Source of the DNA: QHWT01 sp963755695
Lineage (GTDB): Bacteria > Acidobacteriota > Vicinamibacteria > Vicinamibacterales > 2-12-FULL-66-21
Direction of reading: 5' to 3'
Length of the DNA: 64,000 nt
Assembly (NCBI GenBank): GCA_963755695.1
Contig: CAVWLB010000010.1
Location: forward strand, 2,294,001 to 2,358,000
Part shown: piece after piece, positions 1 to 9,556 of the stretch
Layout: every line of letters begins with the position of its first letter
How positions within the stretch are numbered: the first letter of the stretch is position 1
The notes under the pieces: model-generated
What the model was told of the DNA's origin: nothing
Databases searched by the model: none
Seen by the model: the letters and a program-made list of their open reading frames with translations, nothing else
Position numbers and translations under genes: made by a program

Positions 1-397
1 GGAAACGGAAAACAGTCCAAAGGCCGGTCCCTGCGCTGGAGAGCTCTCGCCGCCGTGACTGGGAAGGGGGAACGCTCCGGTCGCAAGCTGCAGGCTGCCG
101 AGATCGAACCCTTGCGCAAGGAGGGTTCCGTCGCGAACGAAGATCAGATAGCCAGGCGGGCTATAGACGACGTTCGACTCGCCACGAATCAGCAAGCGGG
201 ACTCCTGCGTGCCGACCGTGCCCAGATAGATGCCGGTCTTGTCGGCATCGGCGCTCCTGACGACATACAGATAGTGTTTTCCATCGGGCAGGAAATAAGG
301 CCAGAGCTGCGTCAACTCTCGGCGAGATGCGTCCAGCTCGCGCAGGGGGGTCGCCGGCCCTCCGGCAGCCGAGACGCGGTACAAAGGACCCGTCTTA

Positions 398-421
398 ACC
401 CCACAGATCACTTGAGTTCGT
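398..421. repeat. IS630 left terminal inverted repeat
   Basis: The 24 bp repeat begins ACCCCA and ends CACTTGAGTTCGT. The transposase stop codon (408-410, minus strand) lies inside it. It is preceded by the TA target copy at 396-397. Confidence 0.9.
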
Positions 422-1357
422 AGCCGGCATGGGCGAACCAGTTCTGACAGTGTCGTGGTCGAACAACGCGACGGGCGCGTTGCGCCGTCCGGCGAAGGAT
501 TGGAGCGGTCCGCGGCGCCACGGCACGGATCCGCTTTTTGATCAGCGCCCATCCCGGTTCGATCGGATTGAAATCATGCGAGTAGGGCGGCAGGAAACGG
601 AGCGTCGCGCCCGCGGCTTCAATCAAGTCGCGCACCTGCCGTGCCTTGTGGGCCGGCAAGTTGTCCATGACCACTACATCGCCCCGGCGCAGGTGCCGCA
701 CGAGATGCCGGCGGACCCACTGAATGAAGCGCGCCCGATTCATGGCGCCCCAGTGGGTGGCCAATGTGAGCCATCGGTCGGCCCGGATCGCGCCCACCAT
801 GGTCAAGTTGTCGCCCCAATTCATCGGCCGCGCTTCGACGAGGACTTCGCCACGCGGCAACCACGCATGCGACCGGCCCATCGCCAGATTGGCGCCCGAT
901 TCATCGAGAAATACCAGCCGACGTGGATCTATTCTGCGGACCCAGCGCCGGAACGCGCGCCGCTCGGCCTGGACCGTGGCCCGGTCCAGTTCCGCGGGCC
1001 GCGACCGTTTTTTTTAAACACGAATCCCGTCCGCTGCAGCGCCCGCAAGATGCTCGATCGATGGACCCGCGCCTCGGGTGCCGCGCGCTGGTTGTACGCG
1101 CGCCGCAATTCGTCCGTCGTCTGGTCGGGCCGCTCTCGGACCAACCGATGGAGCAACCCGATATCGACCGGCGAGTACCAGCCCCCGCCCTTCGGCGCCG
1201 GTATGACGCTCCCGGTGTCCCGAGCTTGGCGGACCCAGAGGCAGAGGGTGCTGACCGCAATCGCAAAGCGTGCCGCCACCTCGACGTACGTGTCCGTGCT
1301 GTCTTCGTAGGCGCGCACCGCCCGCTCGCGTAACTCAATGGGATACGGATTTGGCAT
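408..1357 (-). CDS. IS630 family transposase made by -1 frameshift
   Basis: The first frame (1357 down to the A-run) is an N-terminal helix-turn-helix region beginning MPNPYPIELRERAVRAYED. The second frame (stop at 408) is the DDE catalytic domain with the acidic residues in LVFLDESGAN, VVVMDNLPAHK and NPIEPGWALIKK, that is D, D and E in the usual IS630 spacing. The frames join at a run of eight A on the coding strand (1008-1015), where a -1 shift links FVFKKN to the DDE frame. Neither frame alone gives an active protein. No bases need to be corrected, so a programmed frameshift is more likely than decay. Confidence 0.88.
1008..1015 (-). promoter_or_regulatory. Slippery A8 run for -1 transposase frameshift
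   Basis: On the coding strand the sequence is TTT followed by eight A and CGG. In the upstream frame it is read AAA AAA AAC, which contains the canonical slippery heptamer A AAA AAC. Slipping back one base leads directly into the DDE frame; in that frame a TAA stop lies just before the run, so internal initiation from upstream is blocked. Confidence 0.7.
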
Positions 1358-1382
1358 GCGCGCAGTAGATCATGATCGGATC

Positions 1383-1406
1383 ACGAACTCAAGTGAGTTC
1401 TGGGGT
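1383..1406. repeat. IS630 right terminal inverted repeat
   Basis: On the minus strand this repeat begins ACCCCA and ends CACTTGAGTTCGT, matching the left end at 21 of 24 positions; the differences sit in the middle of the outer half. The second TA copy follows at 1407-1408. Confidence 0.9.
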
Positions 1407-1768
1407 TAGGGCTAAAGATGATGGTCCCGTCCGGGGCCCAACTGCCACCCGACGGGTCCGGCGTGTCCGCGAGCGTCTGCGGCGCACCGGGCGTCAGCGT
1501 CCGCGACTTCGCGAAAGCCACCGGGACAGCTCGCCAAGACGGACCTGCCTGGATGCCCAGCTCATCGCACTCTTTGCTGGATTTGCTATGACGACCGGGA
1601 GCGCTCCGGCGACCAACGCCGCGACGAGCGCGGTTTCGTATCCGCCGGTCGCTTCGACCACGAGGAGCGTCGGCGCCAGGGCCCCCGTGTTCTCTATGGG
1701 ACAGGCCTGAGCGCGGCTTCAGAACTACCATTGCACGCTGGCGAAACGCGGACACACCATCCAGCGAA

Positions 1769-4576
1769 ATGGCAGTACGTCCCGTGGACGAACCCTCCGC
1801 AGGTGAACCGGCGGAAGCAAGGACCGCCACTTTTCGCGCCACCGCATCCGGGCCGGCGCGCGCGGGCCCGGCTACGGCTGGCGACCTGGTCGGACCCTAC
1901 CGCCTGATCTCGGAGCTCGGCCGCGGCGGCATGGGCGCCGTCTGGCTGGCGGAGCGTCCCGACGGGCAGCTCAAGCGGCAAGTGGCGTTGAAGTTGCCGC
2001 ACCTCGCCTGGGGCGGCGCCTTGGCCGAGCGGCTGAACCGCGAACGCGACATCCTCGCCTCGCTCGAGCATGCGCACATCGCTCGTCTGTACGATGCCGG
2101 CGTTGACGTTCGGGGCCGGCCCTACCTCGCGATGGAGTACGTCGAAGGCAAGGCCATCGACGTGTACTGCCGCGAGCGGGCGTTGCCGCTACGCGAGCGG
2201 ATCGAGCTGCTGCTGCAAGTGGCCGCGGCGGTGGCCCACGCGCACGCGCGGCTCGTGGTGCATCGGGACCTGAAGCCGGGCAATATCCTCGTCACTGCTG
2301 ACAGCCAGGTGCAGCTGCTGGATTTCGGCATCGCCAAGCTGATGGAAGGCGGCCGCACCGAAGAGACCTTTCTGACCGAGCTATCGGGCCGCGCCCTGAC
2401 GCCGGACTACGCCAGCCCGGAGCAGATCCGTGGCGAGCCCCTGGGCACGGCCAGCGACGTCTACAGCCTGGGCGCGGTGGCCTACGAGCTGCTGGCCGGC
2501 GAGCTGCCGTACCGACTGAAGCACACGAGCGCGGCGCAGCTCGAAGAGGCGATTACGACGATCGACGCGCCGCTCGCCAGCGAGACGGCGCGCGAGCCGG
2601 CGCTCCGCAGGCAGTTGAAGGGGGACCTCGACGCGATCCTGAACAAGGCGCTGAAGAAGGGCAACACCCAGCGCTACGCGAGCGTGGACGCGTTCGCGCA
2701 GGACTTACGTCGTCATCTTGATCATCAGCCCGTGCTGGCGCAGCCCGATCGACTGAGTTATCGCGCCGGCAAGTTCGTCAGCCGCTATCGGCTCCAGGTC
2801 GTGGCCGGCGTCGTCGTCGCGCTCGCCTTGCTGGCGGGCGCCGGCGTTGCGCTCTGGCAGGCGCAGCGCGCGCGCGCGCAGGCGGCGCGCGCCGAAGAGG
2901 TCAAGCGCCTCGTGTTATCGATCTTCGAGGATGCTGATACCAGTGGCGGAGGAACTCGCAAGACGAGCGCCGCAGATTTGCTGGAACAGGCGCGGGCACG
3001 CCTCGCTGAGGTGCCGGTGAGCGATCCGGCGGTCCGCGCCGAGCTCCTGACATCGGTGGGTGTCAGTCTGATCGGCCTGGGTGAATACACGCAGGCGGAA
3101 CAAGTGCTCCAGGAAGCCACGCCGCTGGCGGTGGCCCAGCTCGGGGCGGAGCACCGGGACACCGTTGCCGCGCAGCTCGCGCTCGGTGAAGCGCTGATCG
3201 AGATTGGTCAGGCCCAGCGCGCGGAGCCGCACATCGACGCCGCAGAGCAGGGGATGCGCCGCATCGGCGACCTTCCGGGGCTGGTCAACGCCCTTCGCTG
3301 GAAGGCGAACCTGCGCGTCGAAGCGTCCCGCTTCGACGAGGCGATCGCGGCGGCGACCGAAGCGGTCCAGCTTGCCGAATCACGGCTGCTGGCAACCGAC
3401 AAGCGCGGGGTGATGCTGGCCAATCACACGCTGGCCGCCACGCTGGTCGCGGCGCGTCATGAGGGCAGCCTGGCGCCGGCGCGGCGAACGTATGAACTGG
3501 CGCGCGAGATCGACGGCGGCCGCGTGACAGTCGATCTGCTGAACGGCCGCTCGTTGTACGCGTTCTCGCTGGTGCTCGAAGGCGATGTGCCGAAGGGGGT
3601 GTCCGAGCTGAAGGCGCTCGTCCAGCAGCAGATCGAACTGCTCGGCCGCGATCACCATGACGTCCGGAGGACCCTCGGACGCCTCGGTAACGCGTCTCTA
3701 ACCGCCGGAGACCCGTTGACCGCCATTGACAGCTTCCGGCGAGCCCTGCCCGTCGAGGGCACTGCGGAGGGAGCGCAACCAACAGAAGACACCGGTCTCT
3801 TTTACCTCGCGTTGGGCCGCGCGCTTGCCAGCGCCCGCCGGTACGAGGAGGCAGGAAAGGAGATCGGTCGGGCCAATGCGATCCTACGGGCCACGCTGAA
3901 ACCTGATGACGCGAACGCTCGCATGGCGGCCGGTTTCACGGCGTACGTCATGACCCGCTCCGGGCGATTGGGAGAGGCGGACGCCGTCTTTGCGCGGCTG
4001 CTCTCACGTCCTTTCAGCCAGCCGCCGGAAGAGGCCCACACGAAACTGCGTCTGGGCACGCTGCGAAGCGCACAGGGACGACATGCCGAGGCGCAGGCAC
4101 TGATTCGAGAAGCGGCCGCCTTCTACTCCAAATCCACGCCGGCGTCGAATTACGCCGTGTCGCTCGCGGCACTCGGCGAGGCTCAGATTGGAGCGGGGCT
4201 GGCGGCCGAGGCTCTCGCCACGTTGAGCCAGGCCAAATCGCTGTTCGAGAAGCTGCAGCCGGCGATGTCTCCCGATCGCGCTGATGTGCTCGTCAATCTG
4301 ACCCGCGCGCAGATCGCTGTCGCTCGGACCGACGACGCGATTGCGTCAGGCAATCAGAGCGCGACGTTCTGGCGTGGCTTCGATCCGCCCAACCGGAGCA
4401 CCGGGGTCGCGTTGCTATGGCACGCGCGCGCGTTGTACGCAGCCGGCCACGCGCAGCAGGCGGCCGAGCCCTTGCGCCAGGCGAGCGCGATTCTCAAGGC
4501 CTCGGGTGTGCCCGCCGAGCGCGAGCTGCTCGAGCGCACGCAACGCGAGATGCGGGCATCGCCGCAACGACCTTGA
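1769..4576 (+). CDS. Ser/Thr protein kinase with transmembrane segment and TPR region
   Basis: The 935-residue protein has a PknB-type kinase domain at about 40-310: glycine-rich loop ELGRGGMGAVW, ATP-binding Lys74 in VALKL, catalytic HRD at 165-167 with LKPGN, and DFG at 185-187. One transmembrane helix follows at about 343-363, then a long alpha-helical TPR-like region to the C terminus that probably senses or scaffolds outside the membrane. Family members usually have about 60-100 extra residues before the kinase domain, with a conserved LLxxALDLxxxxR-like helix. Here the start leaves a short Ala/Pro/Arg-rich lead, so the 5' end may be truncated next to the rearranged kinase remnant. The start ATG was taken from the open frame; no clear ribosome-binding site is visible. 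Confidence 0.88.
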   Translation: MAVRPVDEPSAGEPAEARTATFRATASGPARAGPATAGDLVGPYRLISELGRGGMGAVWLAERPDGQLKRQVALKLPHLAWGGALAERLNRERDILASLEHAHIARLYDAGVDVRGRPYLAMEYVEGKAIDVYCRERALPLRERIELLLQVAAAVAHAHARLVVHRDLKPGNILVTADSQVQLLDFGIAKLMEGGRTEETFLTELSGRALTPDYASPEQIRGEPLGTASDVYSLGAVAYELLAGELPYRLKHTSAAQLEEAITTIDAPLASETAREPALRRQLKGDLDAILNKALKKGNTQRYASVDAFAQDLRRHLDHQPVLAQPDRLSYRAGKFVSRYRLQVVAGVVVALALLAGAGVALWQAQRARAQAARAEEVKRLVLSIFEDADTSGGGTRKTSAADLLEQARARLAEVPVSDPAVRAELLTSVGVSLIGLGEYTQAEQVLQEATPLAVAQLGAEHRDTVAAQLALGEALIEIGQAQRAEPHIDAAEQGMRRIGDLPGLVNALRWKANLRVEASRFDEAIAAATEAVQLAESRLLATDKRGVMLANHTLAATLVAARHEGSLAPARRTYELAREIDGGRVTVDLLNGRSLYAFSLVLEGDVPKGVSELKALVQQQIELLGRDHHDVRRTLGRLGNASLTAGDPLTAIDSFRRALPVEGTAEGAQPTEDTGLFYLALGRALASARRYEEAGKEIGRANAILRATLKPDDANARMAAGFTAYVMTRSGRLGEADAVFARLLSRPFSQPPEEAHTKLRLGTLRSAQGRHAEAQALIREAAAFYSKSTPASNYAVSLAALGEAQIGAGLAAEALATLSQAKSLFEKLQPAMSPDRADVLVNLTRAQIAVARTDDAIASGNQSATFWRGFDPPNRSTGVALLWHARALYAAGHAQQAAEPLRQASAILKASGVPAERELLERTQREMRASPQRP

Positions 4577-4616
4577 AAATGCGTAGCTGCGCGCCAATCT
4601 GCCATGGACCGATGTC

Positions 4617-4954
4617 TCAGACGTATTGCATCGCGGGCAGACCCGCGTGCTTCCTGAGGAGCACCAGCTGCCCGACATGGTAGCTGTCGTGCTGCACGAA
4701 GAACGTGAGCAGGGTCAGCATCGTTGGGTCACCTATCGGAGCGGGAACGGAGACGTGATCGGCGCGTCGAGCTCCGCGGCCGTAATCGCGTCGAGCCGGT
4801 CGCGAAGCGCGTGGGAGGCGGCGGTCCACGCGCCCTGGAGTTCGGCCACCGACGGGAACTGTTTCACAGCGAGGCTTCCCCGGAACAGAGCTGCTAGGTC
4901 AGACGCTGGCACGTCCAGGAGGCGGCTGCCCCGTCGGAGGTCAACCGCCGCCAC
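4617..4954 (-). pseudogene. DinB-like protein, frameshifted and 5'-incomplete
   Basis: The C-terminal frame ends in FFVQHDSYHVGQLVLLRKHAGLPAMQY, the hallmark end of DinB_2/DUF664 metal-binding four-helix proteins, with the HxxxHxGQ ligand motif. The preceding helix region, FRGSLAVKQFPSVAELQGAW to AAELDAPITSPFP, lies in another frame, and a single-base indel near 4745 separates the two. The N-terminal helix with the first metal-ligand His, HILWNAGH-like, is not recognisable upstream of 4954. It is therefore probably a decayed gene rather than one simple sequence error. Confidence 0.6.
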
Positions 4955-5289
4955 AGCGCCCTTCGATGAATCCGAACCGCAACGGCGGCCTTTGCGAGTT
5001 CGAAGTCCGGTGCAGAGAGACCCAAATCAGCGAAGACGCTGCGTGATGATCTTCCCATCTTAGTTAGCCAGCTGCCATACGCCGCGACCGCTCACGGTCG
5101 TCGGAGCCAGTATGCCCCGTTGCTCTAAATTCTTGCGCGCGAAGCCCGGGGATGGAGGTTTTGCGGTGCTCCGCCGCTAGTTCCTCTGTCGCACATTCGT
5201 CGCACACGGCGCGTATTTGTCAGACATGAGCAGGCCTCGCTCTGCGGTAGGTCGACTGGAACAGACACCGCCGTTACAGGCTGAATTGG
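4955..5289. other. Intergenic region without recognisable gene
   Basis: About 335 bases between the DinB remnant and tRNA-Leu. I see no coding similarity, repeat or RNA fold that I can support. It may contain the decayed 5' part of the DinB gene. Confidence 0.4.
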
Positions 5290-5376
5290 TGGTGCGGAAG
5301 AGAGGATTTGAACCTCCACGACCTTGCGGCCACAAGCTCCTGAGGCTTGCGCGTCTGCCAGTTCCGCCACTTCCGC
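5290..5376 (-). tRNA. tRNA-Leu (CAG)
   Basis: On the minus strand the 87-nt sequence folds as a class II tRNA. The acceptor stem GCGGAAG pairs perfectly with CTTCCGC, the anticodon stem CAAGC/GCTTG encloses the loop CTCAGGA with anticodon CAG, a long variable arm is present, and the T-loop is GGTTCAAATCC. The 3' CCA is encoded (5290-5292). The position is consistent with a stand-alone tRNA gene downstream of the ADOP permease gene's stop codon. Confidence 0.96.
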
Positions 5377-5440
5377 ACGAAAGGAGAACACGACTGGCTG
5401 GAACTTTTGATTATAGTCGAAGGCTCCAAACCAGTCGAGC

Positions 5441-7831
5441 CTACTCCGCCCGCAGCGCGACAATGGGATCCACGCGGACGGCGCGGCGAGCGGGACCGGA
5501 GACGGCGAGGACCGCTGTGGTAACGACCAACACGACTGCCGCACACAGTGTTGGGGCGTCGTGCGGAGTGATCCCGAAGATCAATGTCTGAAGCGCTCGG
5601 CTGCTCAGCAGCGCGCACCCGAGGCCGATTGCCGCGCCGCCGGCGACGGGAAGGCCGGCAGAGAGCGCTGTTCGCATCGCAACCTGCCGCGGCGTTGCGC
5701 CGAGCGCGACGCGCACGCCAATTTCCCGCGTGCGCGCGCCGACGGCGGCGGTCACGACGCCGTAGATCCCCACGGCCGCCAGCAGTAGCGCAGCGGCAGC
5801 AAAGGCACCCAGCAACACCAGGTTCACGCGCCGCCCGGCGATTGTGCCCGAGAGGCGATCGTCGAGCGTGGCGATCAGCGTGATCGGCTGATCGCGATCC
5901 ACTCGGCGGACCAGATCACGAATGGACGCGACGGTCTGGTCGAGCGGACGATCAGTGCGCACCACGATCGACTGGGTCAGAGTTGTCTCGGGAAACTGCT
6001 CGAACGGGAAGAACACCGCCGGCGATGGTGCCTGCTCTGGAGATAGCTGTCGCACATCGCCAACGATGCCCACGACTGTCGCGGTGTACGGCTCACCCCA
6101 GTCACGCATGGTGATCGAGCGTCTGACCGGATCCACTCCCGCGGGCCAGAACGTGCGCGCGGCGGTCTCGTTCACCAACGCGACCGGCACCGAACCCGCC
6201 CGATCTCGATCGTCGAAGGCTCGGCCACGCCGCAGCGGAATGCGCAAGGCCGACAAGAATTCCTGCGAAACGGGAATCACGTCGGCACTCCACTGCTGGT
6301 CGTCACGACCGTGCTCCGGGACCATCGTTGTTGCCGCCGTCGGGGAAAACGGCAAGGCGCCGGTGACGCCTACGGAACTTCCGATGCGCAGCGACCTCAG
6401 ATCTTCGAGCACGCGCGCATAGAACTGCCGGTGCGCGGCCGCATCGGGATACCTGGCAGCCGGAAGCGAAAGGTCGATCGTGACGACGTGCGACGGATCG
6501 AACCCGAGGGGTACAGCCGACACGAGCAATAGGCTCCGGCCGAGGAGCCCTGCGCCGACGAGCAGCACAATGGTCAAGGCCACCTGCAGCGCGACAAAGA
6601 GATCGCGCAAGCGCGAGGACCCGGCATCCCCGTGACGGCTCCGCATGATCTCGGCCGGATCCCGCCTCGATGCGCGGAGCGCGGGCGCGATGCCAAACAG
6701 CACCGTGCAGACTATTGAAGCGATCGTTCCGAAGGCGAACACCCACGGATCGACGGCGATATCGCCGCCACGCGGCAACGACGCCGCAAACGTTCCCCGC
6801 AACAGCACGACACCCCAGCCACCGCTCGCGGCGCCCACGATGCCGCCGATCGCGCCAAGCAGCGCTGCCTCGATGGCCAGCGTCGCCACCTGATGCCCGC
6901 GCGTCGCGCCGAGCGCGGTCCGGACCGAAAGGTCGCGGGCGCGGACGCTCGCTTCGGCCAGCAGCAGGTTCGCCACGTTGGACAGCGCGACCAGCAGCAG
7001 TACAGACACCGCCGCCCATAGAACCAGCAGCGTCGTCCGAATCGGTTCGACCAGACGATCCTGCAGGCGGGTCGCGTGGATTGAGAAATCCTGCCCGACG
7101 GCCGGCGACTCGCGGCGTATCTGTCGAGCGATCGCATCGAGCTCGGACGAGGCCGACTCGGCGGACCCACCGTTCCTGAGGCGACCGACAACAGTGAAGA
7201 GATGTGCGCGCCGGTTCTGAAACAGCGGCAGATCGTCGGAGTAAGGCAGCCAGGCCTCGGCCGATCCCGGAATGGAACGCGCCATCTCGACAACGCCGAC
7301 GATCTGCCTCGGCGTCGCGTTGATCAGGATGATCCGGCCGATCACCGCAGGATCCCGGTCGAAGAGTCGCTGCCAGAGTTCATCGCTCAGGAGGACGATG
7401 GGACTGGCGCCCGGCAGGAAGTCGGCGGCGGCGAACAGTCGTCCGCGCGACGGAGCCAACCCGAGCACGTCGAAGTAACCACGGGAGACCGTTGCCGCGG
7501 TGGCCTGCGCTGCCTGCCCCACGGTGCTGACGGCGGCTGGCATTAGACGGAAGGCGCCCGTCGCCTTCAGCGAGCGCGAACGCACTGACAGATCGATGAA
7601 GGTGGCGCCGGTGACGCTGGTTCGACCGGTGGGATATGTCTCCTCGATGAGGACGAGCTGATTCGGATCGGGAAGCGGCAAAGGGGAAAGAAGCACGTGA
7701 CGAACGAGCGCAAAGATCAGCGTGTTTGCGGCAATTGCGACCGCGATGGTGGCGAGTGTCGTGATGAAAAACGCCGGACGGTGCCACCAGCAACGAAGGC
7801 CGTACCTGACGTCTCGAAGCACGCTCGTCAT
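5441..7831 (-). CDS. ADOP/MacB-type ABC transporter permease
   Basis: The 796-residue protein begins MTSVLRDVRYGLRCWW, the usual start of acidobacterial ADOP permeases. I chose the ATG at 7831 rather than the longer open frame for that reason. It has a first transmembrane helix at about 22-42, a MacB_PCD periplasmic domain, an FtsX core of three helices (LVLWAAVSVLLLVALSNVANLLL onward), a second periplasmic domain and a second FtsX core ending in the typical VDPIVALRAE. No ATPase is encoded nearby; members of this family are often found without one. The likely role is macrolide/lipoprotein-type export or mechanotransmission, with unknown substrate. Unlike the 59995 permease it lacks the N-terminal prefix domain and PadR partner. 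Confidence 0.88.
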   Translation of the reverse strand: MTSVLRDVRYGLRCWWHRPAFFITTLATIAVAIAANTLIFALVRHVLLSPLPLPDPNQLVLIEETYPTGRTSVTGATFIDLSVRSRSLKATGAFRLMPAAVSTVGQAAQATAATVSRGYFDVLGLAPSRGRLFAAADFLPGASPIVLLSDELWQRLFDRDPAVIGRIILINATPRQIVGVVEMARSIPGSAEAWLPYSDDLPLFQNRRAHLFTVVGRLRNGGSAESASSELDAIARQIRRESPAVGQDFSIHATRLQDRLVEPIRTTLLVLWAAVSVLLLVALSNVANLLLAEASVRARDLSVRTALGATRGHQVATLAIEAALLGAIGGIVGAASGGWGVVLLRGTFAASLPRGGDIAVDPWVFAFGTIASIVCTVLFGIAPALRASRRDPAEIMRSRHGDAGSSRLRDLFVALQVALTIVLLVGAGLLGRSLLLVSAVPLGFDPSHVVTIDLSLPAARYPDAAAHRQFYARVLEDLRSLRIGSSVGVTGALPFSPTAATTMVPEHGRDDQQWSADVIPVSQEFLSALRIPLRRGRAFDDRDRAGSVPVALVNETAARTFWPAGVDPVRRSITMRDWGEPYTATVVGIVGDVRQLSPEQAPSPAVFFPFEQFPETTLTQSIVVRTDRPLDQTVASIRDLVRRVDRDQPITLIATLDDRLSGTIAGRRVNLVLLGAFAAAALLLAAVGIYGVVTAAVGARTREIGVRVALGATPRQVAMRTALSAGLPVAGGAAIGLGCALLSSRALQTLIFGITPHDAPTLCAAVVLVVTTAVLAVSGPARRAVRVDPIVALRAE

Positions 7832-7889
7832 GCCTGGTTCGACGCGCGCGGGCCGCTGGCGGTTAGCCGACGGTCCGCAATCCACATGG

Positions 7890-9491
7890 CTACGCTTTCC
7901 CTTCAGGTCGCTTCGCCGTCCACGTCGCCGTCCGGTACTCGCCAAGATCGAGAGAGCCCGACATCGACTCGCCGGCTACCTTGCCCTTGAAACGGTAGGT
8001 CAACGCGTCGCCGTGACGTTCGGTCACGTTGCTCGCCAGCGACACGGCGTCGCCGGTGATGCTCCCCGAGATATCACGCGTGAGGAAATCCCCCTGGTGA
8101 ACTCCCGTGAGCCGGTTGCCTTCCTGCCGCAAATGGATGCCGTGGATCGTCGTGCCGGCGGTGTAATGAATCTCGACCTGCCAACGGCCGGAGACGTCTC
8201 CAATCGGAGATGCCGGGGCTTCTTCCGGTTTGAGCGTATGCTTCGCGGCGAGCACATCGGAAATTCGTTGGGCCACGATCTTTTCCTCGCCGGCAACCGT
8301 CATCGACACGACGATTGAGATGCCGGTGTCCCCCGGCGCGTCCTGCGCTCGTCCGGCACGGCCTGCGTTCAACGTGATTCGAGGCTCGGTGTTGTAGAGA
8401 ACGTCGGCGACTTCCTGACCGGTGATCCCAACCTGCGCCGACTCCCAGCGAAGGGTAACGCTCGGGCTGCGATTGCTGAGACCCTCTTCCGGCTCCTGCT
8501 TCACCGACGCGGTAACGCCCGGGATCTTCGAGACGCGATCGGCAATGTATTGACAGCGGCCGACCCACTCCTTCCACTCGGCGGCATGGTCGCGCTTCAC
8601 CCAGCTTTCCACGGCCGTGAGCATCGCGACGATTTCCTCGCGACCCACCTTCATGCTCCGCGCATATCCATGGTGGGGCGCGCTGTGGACCCATGCGGCC
8701 TGGACGAGGTCCTTCCGGCCGAGCAGGAGACCCGCGCTCTGCGGACCACGAATGTACTTCCCGCCGCTGTATGCGACGAGCGTGGCGCCACGCTGCAGAT
8801 GAACGTTGGGGATCGTCAGAATCTCCGCCGCCGCGTCGACGAGCACCGGAATATCGTGCGGCTTTGCAATCCGGCAGATCGCTTCGGTCGACATCGGTCC
8901 CGAATCGTTCTGCGGCCCCGCGAAGATGTAGATCATCGCAGTCCGCGGGCCGATCGCGAGCTGCAAGGCGTCGGGGGTGTCGACTTCGATGATCCGCACG
9001 CCGACGGCGCGAATCGCCGCATCGTAGACGTTACGCGAGTCGCCCGGGATGATTACCTCGTCTTTCGCGAAGCCGGCCAGATTTGGAATGCGGACATGCA
9101 GATCAGGATTTCCGCCAGCAACGCAGGCGGCGGTCGCGTGCGACATCGCTGCCGCACACCCGGCGCTCACCATTCCCCACTCTGCCCCGGTCAGCTCTCC
9201 GAGGCGCTTGCCGACCGCATCCATCAGTTCGTCGAGTTGCACGAACTGCTGGTTCGCCGCGCTCTTCGCCGCGCGCACTTCCGGCAGCTCGATCGAGCCG
9301 CCGATAATCGTGTATGTGCCGCGACAGTTGATCAGCGGCCGAACGCCGACGGCCTTGTAGACGTTGGCCTCCGCTGGCGGCGCCGCCGCCGCGGAGCGGG
9401 CCTGAGCGGCGGACACGCGACTGCCAGGCAGGATGCTTCCCGCACCGAAGAGGCCTGCGAGACGAAATAGTTGCCGGCGGTTGAGATCCAT
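7890..9491 (-). CDS. Exported SelA-like PLP-dependent enzyme with C-terminal beta domain
   Basis: The 533-residue protein opens with a twin-arginine leader (MDLNRRQLFRLAG). The ATG at 9491 is preferred over the one 6 nt upstream because GGAG lies 6 nt before it. Residues about 45-420 form a fold-type I aminotransferase-like domain of the SelA/DgaE group (COG1921), with the PLP lysine in SGGKYIRGPQSAGLLLGRKDL and PLP-phosphate loops around SAGCAAAMSHAT. Known relatives include D-glucosaminate-6-phosphate ammonia-lyase. The last roughly 100 residues, starting GDVSGRWQVEI, form a separate beta-rich lipocalin-like domain not found in SelA. It lies 65 bp after the amidohydrolase gene and is likely co-transcribed with it, as in dga-type loci. 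It is not a selenocysteine synthase. Confidence 0.82.
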   Translation of the reverse strand: MDLNRRQLFRLAGLFGAGSILPGSRVSAAQARSAAAAPPAEANVYKAVGVRPLINCRGTYTIIGGSIELPEVRAAKSAANQQFVQLDELMDAVGKRLGELTGAEWGMVSAGCAAAMSHATAACVAGGNPDLHVRIPNLAGFAKDEVIIPGDSRNVYDAAIRAVGVRIIEVDTPDALQLAIGPRTAMIYIFAGPQNDSGPMSTEAICRIAKPHDIPVLVDAAAEILTIPNVHLQRGATLVAYSGGKYIRGPQSAGLLLGRKDLVQAAWVHSAPHHGYARSMKVGREEIVAMLTAVESWVKRDHAAEWKEWVGRCQYIADRVSKIPGVTASVKQEPEEGLSNRSPSVTLRWESAQVGITGQEVADVLYNTEPRITLNAGRAGRAQDAPGDTGISIVVSMTVAGEEKIVAQRISDVLAAKHTLKPEEAPASPIGDVSGRWQVEIHYTAGTTIHGIHLRQEGNRLTGVHQGDFLTRDISGSITGDAVSLASNVTERHGDALTYRFKGKVAGESMSGSLDLGEYRTATWTAKRPEGKA

Positions 9492-9556
9492 GTTCATCTC
9501 CGACGCGTCAGCAGCCCTGAAGGGCTGCGCGACAAATGCGTACTCGAACGGGCTGG

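Larger units (their letters stand above)
398..1406 (-). mobile_element. IS630-family insertion sequence, 1009 bp
   Basis: The element has terminal inverted repeats of 24 bp at 398-421 and 1383-1406, identical at 21 positions and each starting ACCCCA. It is flanked by a TA dinucleotide on both sides (396-397 and 1407-1408), the target duplication expected of IS630/Tc1-mariner elements. It encodes one transposase on the minus strand in two overlapping frames. Both ends, the target duplication and the catalytic residues are intact, so it looks recent and potentially active. Confidence 0.93.
1..1512 (-). pseudogene. Kinase-associated PD40 beta-propeller remnant split by IS630
   Basis: Reading the minus strand from 1510 to 1409 and then from 395 to 1 gives one propeller sequence once the insertion element is removed. 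Upstream it contains LADTPDPSGGSWAPDGTIIF. Downstream it contains GPLYRVSAAGG, LWPYFLPDGKHYLYVV and LIFVRDGTLLAQGFDL. These are typical of the C-terminal WD40/PD40 sensor of acidobacterial Ser/Thr kinases. The frame is open to the window edge, so the gene continues to the left. Above about 1512 the similarity stops abruptly and no kinase domain is found, so the 5' part is deleted or rearranged. One copy of the TA target restores the reading frame exactly. The gene was therefore intact across this point when the element inserted, although it now lacks its start. Confidence 0.75.

Noticed and set aside
55..423. Plus-strand open frame at the window start
   Set aside because: It is the complement of the propeller remnant; no family similarity and overlaps the IS end.
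5290..5376. tRNA-Leu as integration site of a genomic island
   Set aside because: No integrase, no repeated tRNA 3' end nearby.
7890..9491. SelA-like gene as selenocysteine synthase for the selenoprotein
   Set aside because: Both SelA-like proteins have Tat leaders and resemble DgaE-type sugar-acid enzymes; true SelA is cytoplasmic and acts on charged tRNA-Sec. They do not support Sec synthesis.
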